Below, in pieces: positions 47,135-57,681 of a stretch of 64,000 nucleotides of DNA. The notes below the pieces were generated by a model. That model was given only the letters and a program-made list of their open reading frames with translations. It was not told the origin of the DNA and did not search any database. Each line of letters opens with the position of its first letter. Within the stretch, counting starts at the first letter, position 1. The position numbers and the translations under genes were made by a program. This DNA is from Azolla caroliniana (Eukaryota > Polypodiophyta). The stretch covers positions 13,082,001-13,146,000 of the forward strand of contig JBHGNT010000008.1 of NCBI GenBank assembly GCA_043228905.1, given 5' to 3'.

Positions 47135-47573
47135 CATAGAGCAAGATACGAACCTGCGTATCCCCAAGGACCACTCCGGTGCCTCCCTCACGAGCAATAA
47201 AATCTGTGATCTCATCAATGTAGATCCCAAAAAGCGTCGGTGATAGGGGGCAACCTTGTTTTACACCAATAGTGCTAGTGAAACGATTGGATAGGCCACC
47301 TGGGCATCGGACACACCCGGACACTTGTTCATATAGTGCGTAGATGGCCCATACCATATCATCTGGTATCCTCAAGCTTTTAAGTCTATCAGACAACCGA
47401 TCTCTAGGGACTGTGTCAAAGGCTTTGCGGAAGTCCACAAAACAACAATATAATCTCTTCTTGCGAGCCCTAGTTTGGTCAATTAGGCATCTAAGTGTGA
47501 AGATGTGATCAATAGTGGAGAAGGCTCGTCTAAAGCCAGCTTGTTCAGGTGCACGAAGGTTTAGGGTCTCCAT
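47135..47573 (-). pseudogene. LINE-2 ORF2, RT palm segment
   Basis: The minus strand encodes LNLRAPEQAGFRRAFSTIDH, CCFVDFRKAFDTVPRDRL (palm Asp), STIGVKQGCPLSPTLFGIYI and VRILLYAD, the first half of the YADD catalytic motif, where Copia-3 interrupts it. A frameshift near 47575 separates it from the endonuclease frame. Otherwise conserved. Confidence 0.88.
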
Positions 47574-47580
47574 GTAGTCG

Positions 47581-49308
47581 CTAAGCTCTGCTTACTACAC
47601 CATATAACTTAGCAAGGGTATGGCCTATCATAATGGTCCTATATGTATTTGGGTCCATGGGGTCCCCCCCTTTATGTATGGGGGTCACTGTATTCATAGT
47701 CCACTGTGGTGGAAAACCCTCCGCAAGGGCACGATTGAAGATTAGAGTTAGCAAGGGAGCTAGGCACTCTCTCGCATATATAATGTGTTCTGCTCGCAAT
47801 CCTGTGTGGTCCATGGACTTCCTATGTTGTAATTTCTTTATGACCTTCATGACCCTAGAGGTCGTGAAAAGTGTCCCCGTGGTAGGCCGGGGTGTGGAAG
47901 GCATTGGAAAAGGTGGTTGGTTTGGGATTTGGTAAAGTCTCTCTGTATATGTGTGCCAAGTTTCGGGATCTTCGATGGGTGTTTGTGGTCTTGGCTCTCG
48001 TAGTCTCTTCCATGCCGTGGCGCAATCGCTACTCATGAGCATATGGTAGAGTTCCCAGTATTGGGATGCCTCCCACGCTCGTCTCTTACGACGTGTCATC
48101 TTACGCATTTCTTTGCGAGCTTGTGTGGAGGTAATACTACCATTGAGTTGTGATACTGTAAGTTGTCTATGTAGGTCCCTACAATCCTCGTCATACCATT
48201 TATTTTGTGGCATTGATCCTGATCTACCTTGATTTGAGTGTTTTGTATATAGGAAACTGCTAGCTGTTGCGGAGTGAAGGATGTGTGTGAGTTTTGTACT
48301 AAGGCTTTCTAACGGTAGAGAGGGATCAATGGAGGGGAGATGGGCCTGAACATGTTGAGAGTATATGTCAGAGAGCTCATGTGTGAAATGTATTGTGGTG
48401 TGATGGCATGGTTGACTAGACTTGGTGACCTTAGAGATATCACATTTTAGCTCGAAGTATAAGAAGCTATGGTCTGCGCCAATAGGGCATGGGGCCACTC
48501 GGAAGGAGTTAATCATGTGGGTAGCTTCCGAGCGCCCTATTAGATAGTCAACTGTGCTTTCCCCTCCTCCATGTGGGAAACATGTGAGCTCTTCCGAGCC
48601 CGGCCACTTAGCTAAACCATTATATATGACCATCTGGTGCCGACTGCCAAGTTCGAGCAGATGATGGCCAAAGCTCGTGGCGTCCGCACCTTGATCCTTT
48701 GATCTACGTGTGGTGCCTATGTCTAAAGGATCAACATTTACCATTTCTAGGTTTCTATTCATCTGAAATACTGTGCATTGTCGGGATTGGGTTCTCTCAT
48801 TGAAGTCTCCTACAAGAAATACTTCTCCTTGGGAAGAATATCGGATTATGTCATCCGATAGGGGTTCGTATGGAGAAGGCCCATGTGGCATTCCTTCATC
48901 GACTAATCTCGTCAAGCCACTAATATTATAACGGGATCCTTTTGGGGGAAAGTAACAAATGGCGAAAAATACTGCATGGTCTTTGCTTGTGGAGACTTTC
49001 ACCCACATAAAACGAGCTTCTGGGTCTATCTTCATTATTTCTATCCTATTATGTAGCTCTCTACGAAATAGTATCGCAACACCTCCAGATCCCCTAGTAG
49101 TGTGTCGACATGAGGTTTGTCTAAAAGCGGACTCCCAACGGAATCCTTCGACCCGTGGGAGTCCTCTATTTGGGCTCTGATGTGTTTCTACCAAGAAAAG
49201 TATATCAGATACCTTTAGTATCTCCTCTAGGCAGCCGGGGTGTGCCCAGAGTGCGCCATTACAATTCCATAGGGTCATCCTAAGTGCATTTTCTGTCACA
49301 TGGGCCAC
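47581..49308 (-). pseudogene. LINE-2 ORF2, endonuclease and RT entry
   Basis: A 575-codon frame starting seven nt after the ORF1 stop. AP endonuclease motifs: WNCNGAL at about 14, E in LFLVETH (about 41), GSGGVAILFRREL, GDFNER (about 168), VDYLIGR and GADHSFL (the catalytic Asp-His). These all look intact. A linker and the RT start follow (PQWTMNTVTPIHKGGDP, MIGHTLAKLYGVV). It ends at a frameshift. The compact ORF1-ORF2 spacing suggests reinitiation or a similar mechanism. Confidence 0.88.
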
Positions 49309-49314
49309 ACGCCG

Positions 49315-50127
49315 TCAGTTAGTAGTGCGATCATTTATGATCACTCGCCCGTCTCGGTAAAAGGCGCGATGGCCTTCTTTACGAGCTTGCATAACTCGTG
49401 GCATACAACTCTTGCGATGCTCAATTTGCATCTTAGTGAGGTCTTCATCGAGATAGATGGGGTTCCCATCCATTCCTCGAAGGATTGGTCTCTTCTTAAA
49501 GAAAGTGATTCTAGAGTCTAAGTCTTTAAATTGAAGGACTAAGGCTCTCTTCCTAGTTGTGTCACGCCCGGCCCTCCATGCTTTGGTGATAGGTAGGGCC
49601 TCTGTGTACCCTAACATTTTCCCAGGTGTTTGTGCGTCCTCATTTGGGGATGCACCTTCCTTGAGCCTAGTGACACGTACATTTAAGCGTCGGGCCTGAC
49701 GCATTTTCTCTTCTTCAAGGGTGGTGTTAACAATATTTTCATCTTTTATTTCTTTTTTAATGTTTCTTTTAACCACATCTACCCAACCCGTTTTAGCTAA
49801 CTTTATGTTATTATTAACTTCCTCTTTAACTTTTTTAATTTCGTCCTTTATATCCTCTATAGAGGATATTTCACCGTCTTCTCGAGATACCTCGATGTCC
49901 TTAAGTTGTTTTTTAAGGTCGATGTTTTCTACTTTAAGTTGTTCTATTTCGGCCTTGAGGGCGTCTTTTTCCTCTCTATCTTTTTTCTTGTGGGTTTCGG
50001 TGTCTTTCACCCATTTTTTCATATCCATCTCTATTTTTGTTAAACGATTAAACATATCTAAAAAGTCCTCCTTACTTATAACCTCGTCTTGTATATCCTT
50101 AAGTTCCTTAGTTCGTCTAGACGTCAT
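49315..50127 (-). CDS. LINE-2 ORF1 protein
   Basis: A 270-residue RNA-binding-type protein, taking the ATG at 50127 (MTSRRTKELKDIQ). The longer open frame upstream is repeat-coded leader and is not counted. Residues about 20-125 are a Lys/Glu-rich coiled coil. The rest resembles an RRM plus C-terminal domain of L1-type ORF1: RLNVRVTRLKE, ALVLQFKDLDSRITFFKKRP, PIYLDEDLTKMQIEHRKS, AFYRDGRVIINDRTT. No lesion. It is expected to coat LINE RNA in the cytoplasm. The assignment rests on position and architecture, less on primary sequence. Confidence 0.75.
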   Translation of the reverse strand: MTSRRTKELKDIQDEVISKEDFLDMFNRLTKIEMDMKKWVKDTETHKKKDREEKDALKAEIEQLKVENIDLKKQLKDIEVSREDGEISSIEDIKDEIKKVKEEVNNNIKLAKTGWVDVVKRNIKKEIKDENIVNTTLEEEKMRQARRLNVRVTRLKEGASPNEDAQTPGKMLGYTEALPITKAWRAGRDTTRKRALVLQFKDLDSRITFFKKRPILRGMDGNPIYLDEDLTKMQIEHRKSCMPRVMQARKEGHRAFYRDGRVIINDRTTN

Positions 50128-50628
50128 TGTGGTGTCAATAAGAAAAAAAAGGGTAAAATAAATGGGTTCGAGACTTAGCCGAGTTTGTGTGTGTGTCGCA
50201 ATCACATCGGCATTTTGTAGCACGGGACGAGCACACCAAAAGAACCCACCCACGAACTCGTCGAGAAAAAGGCACTTCACCACATCAAGAGAAAACGGAG
50301 AAGAAAACACCCCGTGACGGCGACGGTGACGGTGGCAGTCGTCAAACGACGGTAGACGACGGCAGCAGACGGCAGATGGTGGCAGCAGACGGCAGACGGC
50401 GGCAGCAGACGGCAGAAGACGGTAGACGACTGCACGGTGGCAGACGGCGACGGCCGCAGATAACGGCAGCGACGGTGACGGCGACGGCGACGACACTAGC
50501 CGGCGACAGAGAGAGACGAGGAAGCGAGCGAGAGAGAGAGAGAGCAGACGGCGACGGTTGCAGCGGCTGCAGACAACGGCTGCAGACGACGGCGACGGCG
50601 ACGACAACGACAGAGAGAGCCGTTAGAG

Positions 50629-50667
<39 letters not shown>

Positions 50668-50700
50668 GAGAGAGATGTCGATCCTAAACCCTAAACCGAG

Positions 50701-50742
<42 letters not shown>

Positions 50743-50774
50743 CAGCGCGAGTAGTACTCAATGAATTGAGAGAG
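50128..50774 (-). other. LINE-2 5' leader, simple-sequence rich
   Basis: It contains a degenerate GACGGCAGCAGACGGCAGA-type minisatellite (about 50310-50620) and long GA runs (about 50630-50660 and 50705-50740), with CCTAAACCCTAAACC between them. The boundary with the Gypsy-2 LTR is blurred by GA repeats. Confidence 0.6.
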
Positions 50775-51081
50775 AGAGAGAGAGAGTGATGATAAGAAAA
50801 TATATATATTATGTGAGGAAAATGTACAGTAGCTAGGAGGCTTAAGACTGGCGTTGAACCGATTTGGTTCGAAATAATGCCTTGTGCCTCCTTTTATAGG
50901 GTTCTAAGGAATACTCCTGAAGTTTCTAGAATGTTCCAGAGAAATCTGGAATATACATCAATTTCTATAATAAAACATAAATGAAAATAATATTTTACGT
51001 ATTACAATGTATAGTCTAATGGTCAAGAGCTCGACCCATGTAGCATAAGGTCATGGGTTCGAGTCTTGCCATATCATGACA
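50775..51081 (-). repeat. Gypsy-2 3' LTR, inner piece
   Basis: Matches about 56000-56302 of the right LTR from the GAGAGTGATGATAAG block to CATGACA. A tRNA-like module lies at 51011-51072 on the plus strand. Confidence 0.88.
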
Positions 51082-54000
51082 CTATCCCCCCTTTAAAACG
51101 ACGAGTGTAACGAGTCGTTTTGGATTGAGGACCCGGTTTGTCTGGAGTCGTTTTGGATTGAGGACCCGGTTTGTCTGGATATTGACGATGGAAGTCTTCA
51201 AGAAGAGCACGAGCATTGGTGACATTCTCTATCGGTTCCCAAGTACGCTCGCTGGGACTATATCCTAGCCAATCGACTAAATAGTAGAGCTTGTTGCGAA
51301 CAAGCTTGGAATCAAGGATGGCGGCAACCTTGTACTCAGGTCCATCTTCAAGCTTGATCGGGGGTGGAGGCTGTGTAATACGTCCTGGGATGGTGCTCTC
51401 TTGATAGGGTTCGAGGAGAGAACTATGAAACACCGGATGTATCCGAAGTTGTGGAGGTAGATCAAGACGAAAAGCGACATCATTAATCTTTCCTATAATA
51501 CGGAAAGGACCTAATCGCCGATAATCCAACTTCTCGCATGGGCGAGTGGTCTTGATGTGTCGTCGGAGTAGCCATACCCGATCTCCAATGTTAAAACTAG
51601 ATGGGAGTCGATGATGATCCGCATAAACCTTGTGTGTTTGTTGAGCTTGTTGGAGGTGAGTAGATACATCCGCTTGTATCTTGCGTAACCTCTCCAAACG
51701 ATCTTCTACGCAAGGATTTGTGGACACCTCTGGGGTTTCAAGTACACACCACCGGGGGTGACATCCCGTATAAGCATAAAATGGCGTAACTTTAGTGGAT
51801 GCGTGGATAGAGTTGTTATAGGCAAATTCGGCGAAGTGGAAAATATCTGCCCAGTCATCCTGATGATAGTTGAGAAAGCACCGCAGATACTGCTCCAGCG
51901 TTTGATTGGTTCGTTCAGCTTGGCCATCGGTTTGGGGGTGGTAGCCGGAGGAGAGGTTACAAGTGACCTTGAGCATGTTAAAAAGGTGCTTCCAGAATTT
52001 TGACACGAACTGGGGTCCACGGTCGTTGATGATACTATCGGGAAGTCCATGATGCCACATACTTCACGCATGACAATTTTGGCAGTGTCTTCATTGGAGA
52101 TCTCCTTCATATATGGCAAGAAATGAGTCATCTTCGTATATCGATCGACCACCGTTAGAATCGCATTGAACCCCTTAGAAACTGGAAGATCTGTGATGAA
52201 GTCTAGAGCAATGGATTGCCACGGCTTGCTTGGAATTGGTAATGGTTCTAATAAACTATATGGATGATGCCTTGGCATTTTCGCTCTGCAGCATGTATCA
52301 CAAGTCCGAACAAAATCCTCGACAAATTGTCGCATACAGGGCCACCAGAATGATCGTTGTACTAAATGTAATGTTTTAGTACTACCAAAATGCCCAGCTG
52401 TATATGTGTCATGACAGTTTTGTACTACTTGAAGACGGCAAGAACCATTAGGAACATACAAAATTTCTTTAAAGAAGAGTAATCCATCATGGTATTTTAA
52501 TTGCCGATAGTCCGTACCTGGTGGTTGCAACTGTGAACACGACGCGCGAGAGGGATCAATTTGAGCTAGTATAGCTTGGGCAAACGCATCTGTCTTCAAG
52601 TCTTCGCGTATGGTATCGATAACGCGGGAATCCATGGGCATGTCAAAGATCTGTGTTGCTTGTAGTCGTGCCAGTCCCAAGATGACTTGTTTTTGGTTAT
52701 CGAAAGCTGGCTCGCCGGGACGGGGTGCTAGATACGAACGCCGTGATAATGCATCTGCCTTCCCTTGGTGCTTCCCCGAACAATATGTAATTTTGAAGTC
52801 AAAACGCGTGAGGAAGTGGGCCCACCGAGCTTGACGTCGATTCAACACACGAGCATCCTGAAAGTAGGCAAGGTTCTTGTGGTCACTAAATACAGTGACC
52901 GGATGAGAGGCTCCCTCCAGAAAATGCCTCCATTGCATAAAAGAATCCACTATTGCCAATAGCTCCTTATCATGAATTTCGTAGTTGATTTCGGCGGCGT
53001 CAAACTTGCGTGAGTGAAAAGCCACAGGATGTAGCTTCTCATCATTCCCCTGTTGTGACAGAATGCTCCCCAATGCAAAATCCGATGCGTCAGCTTCGAT
53101 AATGAATGGTTTTTCCGGATCGACATGAGCTAGAATTGGAGCCGATGTAAATGCCTTTTTAAGACTCTCGAAAGCCACGTCCGTTTCTTCAGACCAGATG
53201 AACGGTTGTCCCTTCCTGGTAAGTTGTGTGAGAGGTAGAACGATCTTTGAGTAATCGCCTAGGAAGCATTGCACACCGAATGCGGAGTCTGCCATTCTAC
53301 CACCGTTTTGACCTTAGCTGGGTCCATGGAGATGCCTTCTGACGAAATGATGTACCCGAGAAATTCCACTTGGTTGCACCCGAAGCTACATTTTTCCAGC
53401 TTTGCATACAGACCATGTTCTCGAAGTCGTTTTAGTACTAATAGTACATGAGAATCATGTTCTTCTTGGGTCTTTGAATAAACCAGTAGATCATCCAAAT
53501 AGATGATCAAACAATCATCCAATAGATCTCGGAATATATCATTAGCCATGTGTTGGAAGACTGCCGGCGCATTAGTGAGGCCGAACGGCATGACCGTATA
53601 CTCGAAGTGCCCATATCTGGTGCGAAACGCGATCTTCCATTCGTCTCCTGGTCGGATCCGTACGAGGTTATATGCTCCCCGTAAGTCGATCTTCGTGAAG
53701 AACCTGGCACCATTGATCCGTTCTAAAAGACTTGAGATAAGGGGAAGAGCATACCTATTCCTGATTGTAACCTTATTCAGGCCACGGTAATCTACAACGA
53801 GACGAAGCGATTCATCCTTTTTCTTGACGAAGAAAATGGGCGCGCCAGCTGGAGATTTTGAATGCCGAATGAAACCATTTTCCAAATTCTCCTCTATATA
53901 GGCCCGAAGGACTTCCAGCTCAGTTGGTGACAAATTGTAGATCGGTCCCCATGGCGGCTCTTTTCCCGGTTGTAAATCGATGGGGCAATCGTACGGTCGA

Positions 54001-54626
54001 TGATGAGGAAGTGTGTTGGCTTGTACTTTATCGAACACATCGACGTAATGACGATACTTCTCAGGAAGTTGAACGGTGGATTCTTCTTTAGTGGTGCTGG
54101 AGGGGTTTACTGATATTGCAAAGAGGAACATTTCTTCCTTGTGCCCTTCTTTACGCAACTGACATAGCGAAATGGTTGCCATCTTCTGAGTTGACCCTTG
54201 GGTTTGTCGACACCGGATTTCTCTTGTTCTCCAATCTATGTCTGGGTTATGGAACTCGAACCACGGTAATCCTAAAACTATGGGATGTTTTGGGATACTA
54301 ATAATATTAAATGATACTACACATGCTAAGTTATCTAGGACAATATTAATGGGCTCTGACTCTTCTATGATATTTCCGGAAGCAATGGGACGTCCATCAA
54401 TGACTACTACAGAGGCTGGACATTGGAGTTTTCTTAGGGATATCTTATGAGCTTGAGCAAATTTCCTATCCATAAAGCAAGAGTTAGCTCCGGAATCTAG
54501 GAGTGCTAGGACATGTACTGGAGGGGTACTTTTAGTACTAACTATTACTTGGGCTACGAACACATCACTAACTTGCTTAGAGGGAATGGAACCACTAATG
54601 GGCTGCACAGATCTAGGGCTGTCCAA
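51074..54626 (-). pseudogene. Gypsy-2 pol (protease, RT, RNase H, integrase, chromodomain)
   Basis: 54626-53259: protease ALLDSGANSCFMD, RT with PIFFVKKKDESLRLVVDY, MPFGLTNAPAVFQHM and LIIYLDDLLVYS, and EFLGYIISSEGISMDP. A deletion of about 12 residues plus a frameshift follows the CFLG motif. 53295-51706: RNase H (IEADASDFALGSILSQQG) and integrase (HDTYTAGHFGSTKT, CDTCC zinc finger, LDFITDLPVS). A frameshift near 52050 leads to 52060-51074: SDRG-type NDRGPQF, SGYHPQTDGQAERTNQTLEQ and a chromodomain (EYKVAAILDSKL, YYLVDWLGYSPSERTWEP). The tail carries a tandem duplication of a 10-residue DKPGPQSKTT unit. Catalytic residues are largely kept, but the frames are broken. Confidence 0.88.
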
Positions 54627-54652
54627 CCAAACGGCTCCTATTTTGGCTGGAC

Positions 54653-55804
54653 TTAGTCGTTTAACTCTTCGTCTAACTGACTAAGGACATCAAATCTGTT
54701 CGCTAGATCTGGGCTATTAGTACTATTAGGACTATCAGATATCCCTACTGAAATAGGCTCGGGTTTAGTACAATTAGAACTAGCGACTATTTGGTTTACC
54801 TGTCTTCTTGGCCTATGGGGGCAATTTATTGCCATTTGTCCTGGTCCACCGTAGTAAAGACATAGTCGATTTGTACGGCGTCGCTGCTTTTCTTCTTCGG
54901 ATAATGGCCCTCGACGACGTGTAGTGTCAATCTCCATCGGAGTCAGAGTATTCGCTAGAGGCGCATTATATGACTCCCTCGGAAAAGGTCTTGATACCAC
55001 TGAGGCGTAGGTGGGCTCTGATCTTGCCCTCGGCATTTGTAGTTGTCGTTCCGAACGTCGCTCAAAGAGGCGGTTGTCACATCTCACCGCGCGACTGATT
55101 GCTTCTGTTAAGGACTTTGGCTCTTCGGGGAAGGTCAAGAGTAAATCCTTGACGTCGTTGCATAAACCATAACGGAATTGCTCCATCAACGCTTGATCAT
55201 CCCAAGGGATATTGGCGGCGAGTAGGCGAAAATCTGCAGCGTATGCAGAGGTTGGACGGTCACCTTGGCGTAATCGCCGAATTTTGTTGATTGCGGTCCT
55301 AATGTTGTCAGTATCTCCGAAACATGCTTTAAACTCACCTAGAAACTCTTCAAAATTGTTGAGTAACGGAGATTCCTTTTCTAATAGTGGAGCGAACCAT
55401 GCCAACGCTAAGCCACTTAACAAAGTGCCTCCTAAACCCACTCGTGATGCATCGGTGGGATATCGGGAAGGATGCATTTGAATAACTAATCGTACCTGGT
55501 TAAGGAACCCTCTAAACTGCGATCGCGTTCCATTGAACTTTGTGGAAAGGCCAATCTTGGGTTCTTTATGAATCCCTTGTGTTCCGGGCCCTTGTTGTTG
55601 CATCGCTACGATGGTGGCTTCGAGTTGTTGCACGCGTAATCCAAGTTCCCCATGTTGTTGTTGCGTTTGCTGCTTTTCTAAGGAGATTTGCTGAAGATCC
55701 CCCAGCAACCGTTGGTTTTCTTGTTCCAAAGCATGGAACTTCTCTTTCAAGCATTGAAATTCTAAAAAAACAGATTGATATTCTTCAACGCTAACAGTGG
55801 CCAT
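54653..55804 (-). CDS. Gypsy-2 Gag
   Basis: A 383-residue open Gag: N-terminal coiled coil (about 10-75, Gln-rich), capsid-type gag domain (FNGTRSQFRGFLNQVRLV, LLSGLALAWFAPLLEKE, FGDTDNIRTAINKIRRLRQG, YAADFRLLAANIPW, about 95-240) and CDNRLFERRSER. A zinc knuckle in which the expected C-x2-C-x4-H-x4-C reads CLYYGGPGQMAINC follows, so the second Cys and the His are replaced. Nucleic-acid binding is probably impaired. Pol starts shortly after the stop, within 30 nt and in another frame. Confidence 0.82.
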   Translation of the reverse strand: MATVSVEEYQSVFLEFQCLKEKFHALEQENQRLLGDLQQISLEKQQTQQQHGELGLRVQQLEATIVAMQQQGPGTQGIHKEPKIGLSTKFNGTRSQFRGFLNQVRLVIQMHPSRYPTDASRVGLGGTLLSGLALAWFAPLLEKESPLLNNFEEFLGEFKACFGDTDNIRTAINKIRRLRQGDRPTSAYAADFRLLAANIPWDDQALMEQFRYGLCNDVKDLLLTFPEEPKSLTEAISRAVRCDNRLFERRSERQLQMPRARSEPTYASVVSRPFPRESYNAPLANTLTPMEIDTTRRRGPLSEEEKQRRRTNRLCLYYGGPGQMAINCPHRPRRQVNQIVASSNCTKPEPISVGISDSPNSTNSPDLANRFDVLSQLDEELND

Positions 55805-55860
55805 GGGATGAAAGAAAAGAGGAATAAGAGATTAGTAGGAAATGAGAGAGACAGAAGGTA

Positions 55861-55877
55861 GGCAAATCGGTTCAAAC
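55861..55877 (-). promoter_or_regulatory. Gypsy-2 putative self-priming site
   Basis: The sense strand after the 5' LTR reads GTTTGAACCGATTTGCC. Thirteen nucleotides (plus-strand 55863-55875) are perfectly complementary, in the sense RNA, to the LTR segment at plus-strand 56075-56087. That segment begins 32 nt downstream of the first T of TATAAAAGG (plus-strand 56111-56119), where the transcript should start. No match to tRNA-iMet is seen. Confidence 0.7.
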
Positions 55878-56302
55878 TGTCAGGAACAGTACTAAGACAG
55901 AGAAGGAATTAGTACTAAAAGAAGTATTAGTACTAAGAGAGGTGAAGGACTCTCGAGAGAAGGAACGAGTGAGTGAGAGGGAGGGAGAGAGAGATCGAGA
56001 GAGAGAGTGATGATAAGAAAATATATATATTATGTGAGGAAAATGTACAGTAGCTAGGAGGCTTAAGACTGGCGTTGAACCGATTTGGTTCGAAATAATG
56101 CCTTGTGCCTCCTTTTATAGTGTTCTAAGGAATACTCCTGAAGTTTCTAGAATGTTTCAGAGAAATCTGGAATATACATCAATTTCTATAATAAAACATA
56201 AATGAAAATAATATTCTACGTAAAAAAATTTATAGTGTAATGGTCAAGAGCTCGACCCATGTAGCATAAGGTCATGGGTTCGAGTCTTGCCATATCATGA
56301 CA
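55878..56302 (-). repeat. 5' LTR of Gypsy-2
   Basis: TGTCAGG...CATGACA, 425 bp, with sense TATA box at plus-strand 56111-56119. A tRNA-like module lies on the opposite strand at 56231-56291. Confidence 0.93.
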
Positions 56303-56307
56303 GGTAC

Positions 56308-56915
56308 GCACCAGAGACAACTTCGACTTTGATTCTGCTCGACTCGAATTCCGCTGAAATAGAGATAGAAGCCGAAGATCGACTCACGCGCATGTTCGAA
56401 GAAAGCCCAATTACGACAAGGCTTAGTGGGCCACAAGAGCCCCCCGAGCGATCAAAGCTCATCTCGGCCGAGTCCGAAGATGGACAAAGGCAAGGCGAAA
56501 ATGCCAGAGTATGAAGACGATCACTTCGACGGCAATGAATCAACTCACTCCCTCGATAGTGAGTTCGAAGGCCTTGAGATCCAGACAAATGGAGCGGAGA
56601 ATGCCGTAGTATTTGCAAACGAGAAGCTCCACCGATCCACCCGTGAAAAGAACCCTGTAAGCCGATTCGGCTACAACGATTATATGGCAACAGTACGGGA
56701 ACTGGAAACCTTTATGATGAAGGTAGCAAAAGTACGGGAACCGGAAACCTTTTCCGAGGCCACAAAGGACCCGCGATGGATCGAAGCAATGAAGGAGGAG
56801 ATGTGTGTGCACTATGCAAGAACGAGACATGGGATCTCGTTCCCCACTCACCGCACAAGAAGGCAATTGGCTACAGATGGTGTTGTCCATAGGCCAAAAA
56901 TATAAATTAGTTAAA
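56308..56915 (+). pseudogene. Copia-6 integrase-RT linker and RT entry
   Basis: Continues Copia-6 after Gypsy-2 in shifting frames: an acidic linker, then RSTREKNPVSRFGYNDYMA, REPETFSEATKDPRWIEAM, KEEM. After another shift comes HKKAIGYRW, the normal RT entry. A duplicated ELETFMMKVAKVREPETF-type segment shows local repetition. It is cut at about 56915. Confidence 0.8.
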
Positions 56916-57352
56916 TGTAATACGCCGGTAGGTAAGGTAGAGTTAGGTAAATGCCGAGTTTCGAGCTTCATAGTTAGCAGACCGCTCGGCTCTGTATGAA
57001 GAAAAAGTATATAAACCGAGGTCTGCATACCTCGGCAAGAGAGAGATATCTAGAGCCTAGGCGAGGTCGTTTCATAGATATAAGAGCTTTGTAAAGTCAC
57101 CGGCGGGGAGCCGTGTTTTTTGTAATCATCGATAACTGTTTGCAGTAATACATATCTATTAGCTCTTGTTATTTTCATCTGTGTGCCGTCATTTCTAAGC
57201 TCCCGATTACGTATACGACCCGGGCTCTATTCCGGGTAGGCTCTCCGTTTTCTTCCCCTAACGACGCCTCCGTGCACAAGTCTTCACGTTCACTTCCCTT
57301 GATACCGATAGCTTGTAGGCATATCGAAGGTGTTTCCAACAGAACGGTTAAC
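56916..57352 (+). repeat. 5' LTR of Gypsy-3 (edges inferred)
   Basis: TGTAATACGCC...GGTTAACA. The next sequence, CAATTTGGCACGCTCGG, is a plausible primer site. No second copy is available to prove the edges. Confidence 0.6.
57008..57035 (+). promoter_or_regulatory. TATA box and adjoining hairpin in the Gypsy-3 LTR
   Basis: TATATAAA (57008-57015) is followed at once by CCGAGG and, after 8 nt, its perfect inverse CCTCGG (57030-57035). Confidence 0.55.
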
Positions 57353-57681
57353 ACAATTTGGCACGCTCGGTTACAACTGTGAGATCACAGCGAACTACGT
57401 TGAAGACAACCTTCAGCCGCCATTACGGCGCCCAATCGCACCAAGCGGTCTCGGCCATCTGGCCAACGCGTTGAGCCAATCGAAGGCTCTTCCGACTCGG
57501 CGGTCACGGACTAGTTTTTCCAAGAAATATCGGAGGCTCACCGGTTGCAATCCTCGCCACCTGCTACTCGGTCGTGAGTTGAGTCCACACCAACCTGTCC
57601 ACCAAGCCCTCCAGAGGTCACCCACCCTGACCCTAAGTAAACCCTTTTCCGGTTATATCGGAAGATCCCAAATTCGATACC
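57353..57681 (+). other. Gypsy-3 leader
   Basis: Between the LTR and the gag ATG. The gag frame is closed here by TGA and TAA near 57628-57636, so translation most likely starts at 57682. Shorter ORFs look spurious. Confidence 0.55.

Larger units (their letters stand above)
39812..50774 (-). mobile_element. LINE-2: two-ORF LINE inserted in the Gypsy-2 LTR, carrying Copia-3
   Basis: Read on the minus strand: a 5' leader (50774-50128), ORF1 (50127-49315), ORF2 with AP-type endonuclease (from 49308), RT and a C-terminal zinc-finger-like region, ending at 40016, with about 200 bp of 3' UTR. Copia-3 (41569-47129) sits inside the RT. The tail is not an obvious poly(A); the junction holds GAAA-type simple repeats, so exact ends and target duplication cannot be set. 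The clade is not assigned. Confidence 0.82.
39679..56302 (-). mobile_element. Gypsy-2: Tf1/sushi-like chromovirus whose 3' LTR is split by LINE-2
   Basis: A 425-bp right LTR (55878-56302) matches a left LTR found in two pieces, 39679 to about 39811 and about 50775-51081; LINE-2 fills the gap. Flanking 5-mers are AGTAC (39674-39678) and GGTAC (56303-56307), a target duplication with one change. The minus-strand interior encodes gag, protease, RT, RNase H, integrase and chromodomain in order, in four overlapping or adjacent frames. It is the same family as Gypsy-1, but a more complete copy. Confidence 0.9.
36811..56915 (+). mobile_element. Copia-6: Ty1/copia with GC-rich codons, split by Gypsy-2
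   Basis: A 455-bp 5' LTR, a tRNA-iMet primer site, gag, protease and integrase run to 39673. Gypsy-2 (39679-56302) was inserted next, with near-matching 5-mers AGTAC and GGTAC on either side. The reading resumes at about 56308 with the linker and RT entry and is cut at about 56915 by the Gypsy-3 LTR. The 3' half and 3' LTR are absent. Confidence 0.85.

Noticed and set aside
50128-50607. N-terminal 160 residues of the long LINE-2 ORF1 reading
   Set aside because: Encoded by GACGGC/GA-type simple repeats, Ser/Leu/Arg-biased and unlike ORF1 proteins; the internal ATG at 50127 starts a normal coiled-coil protein.
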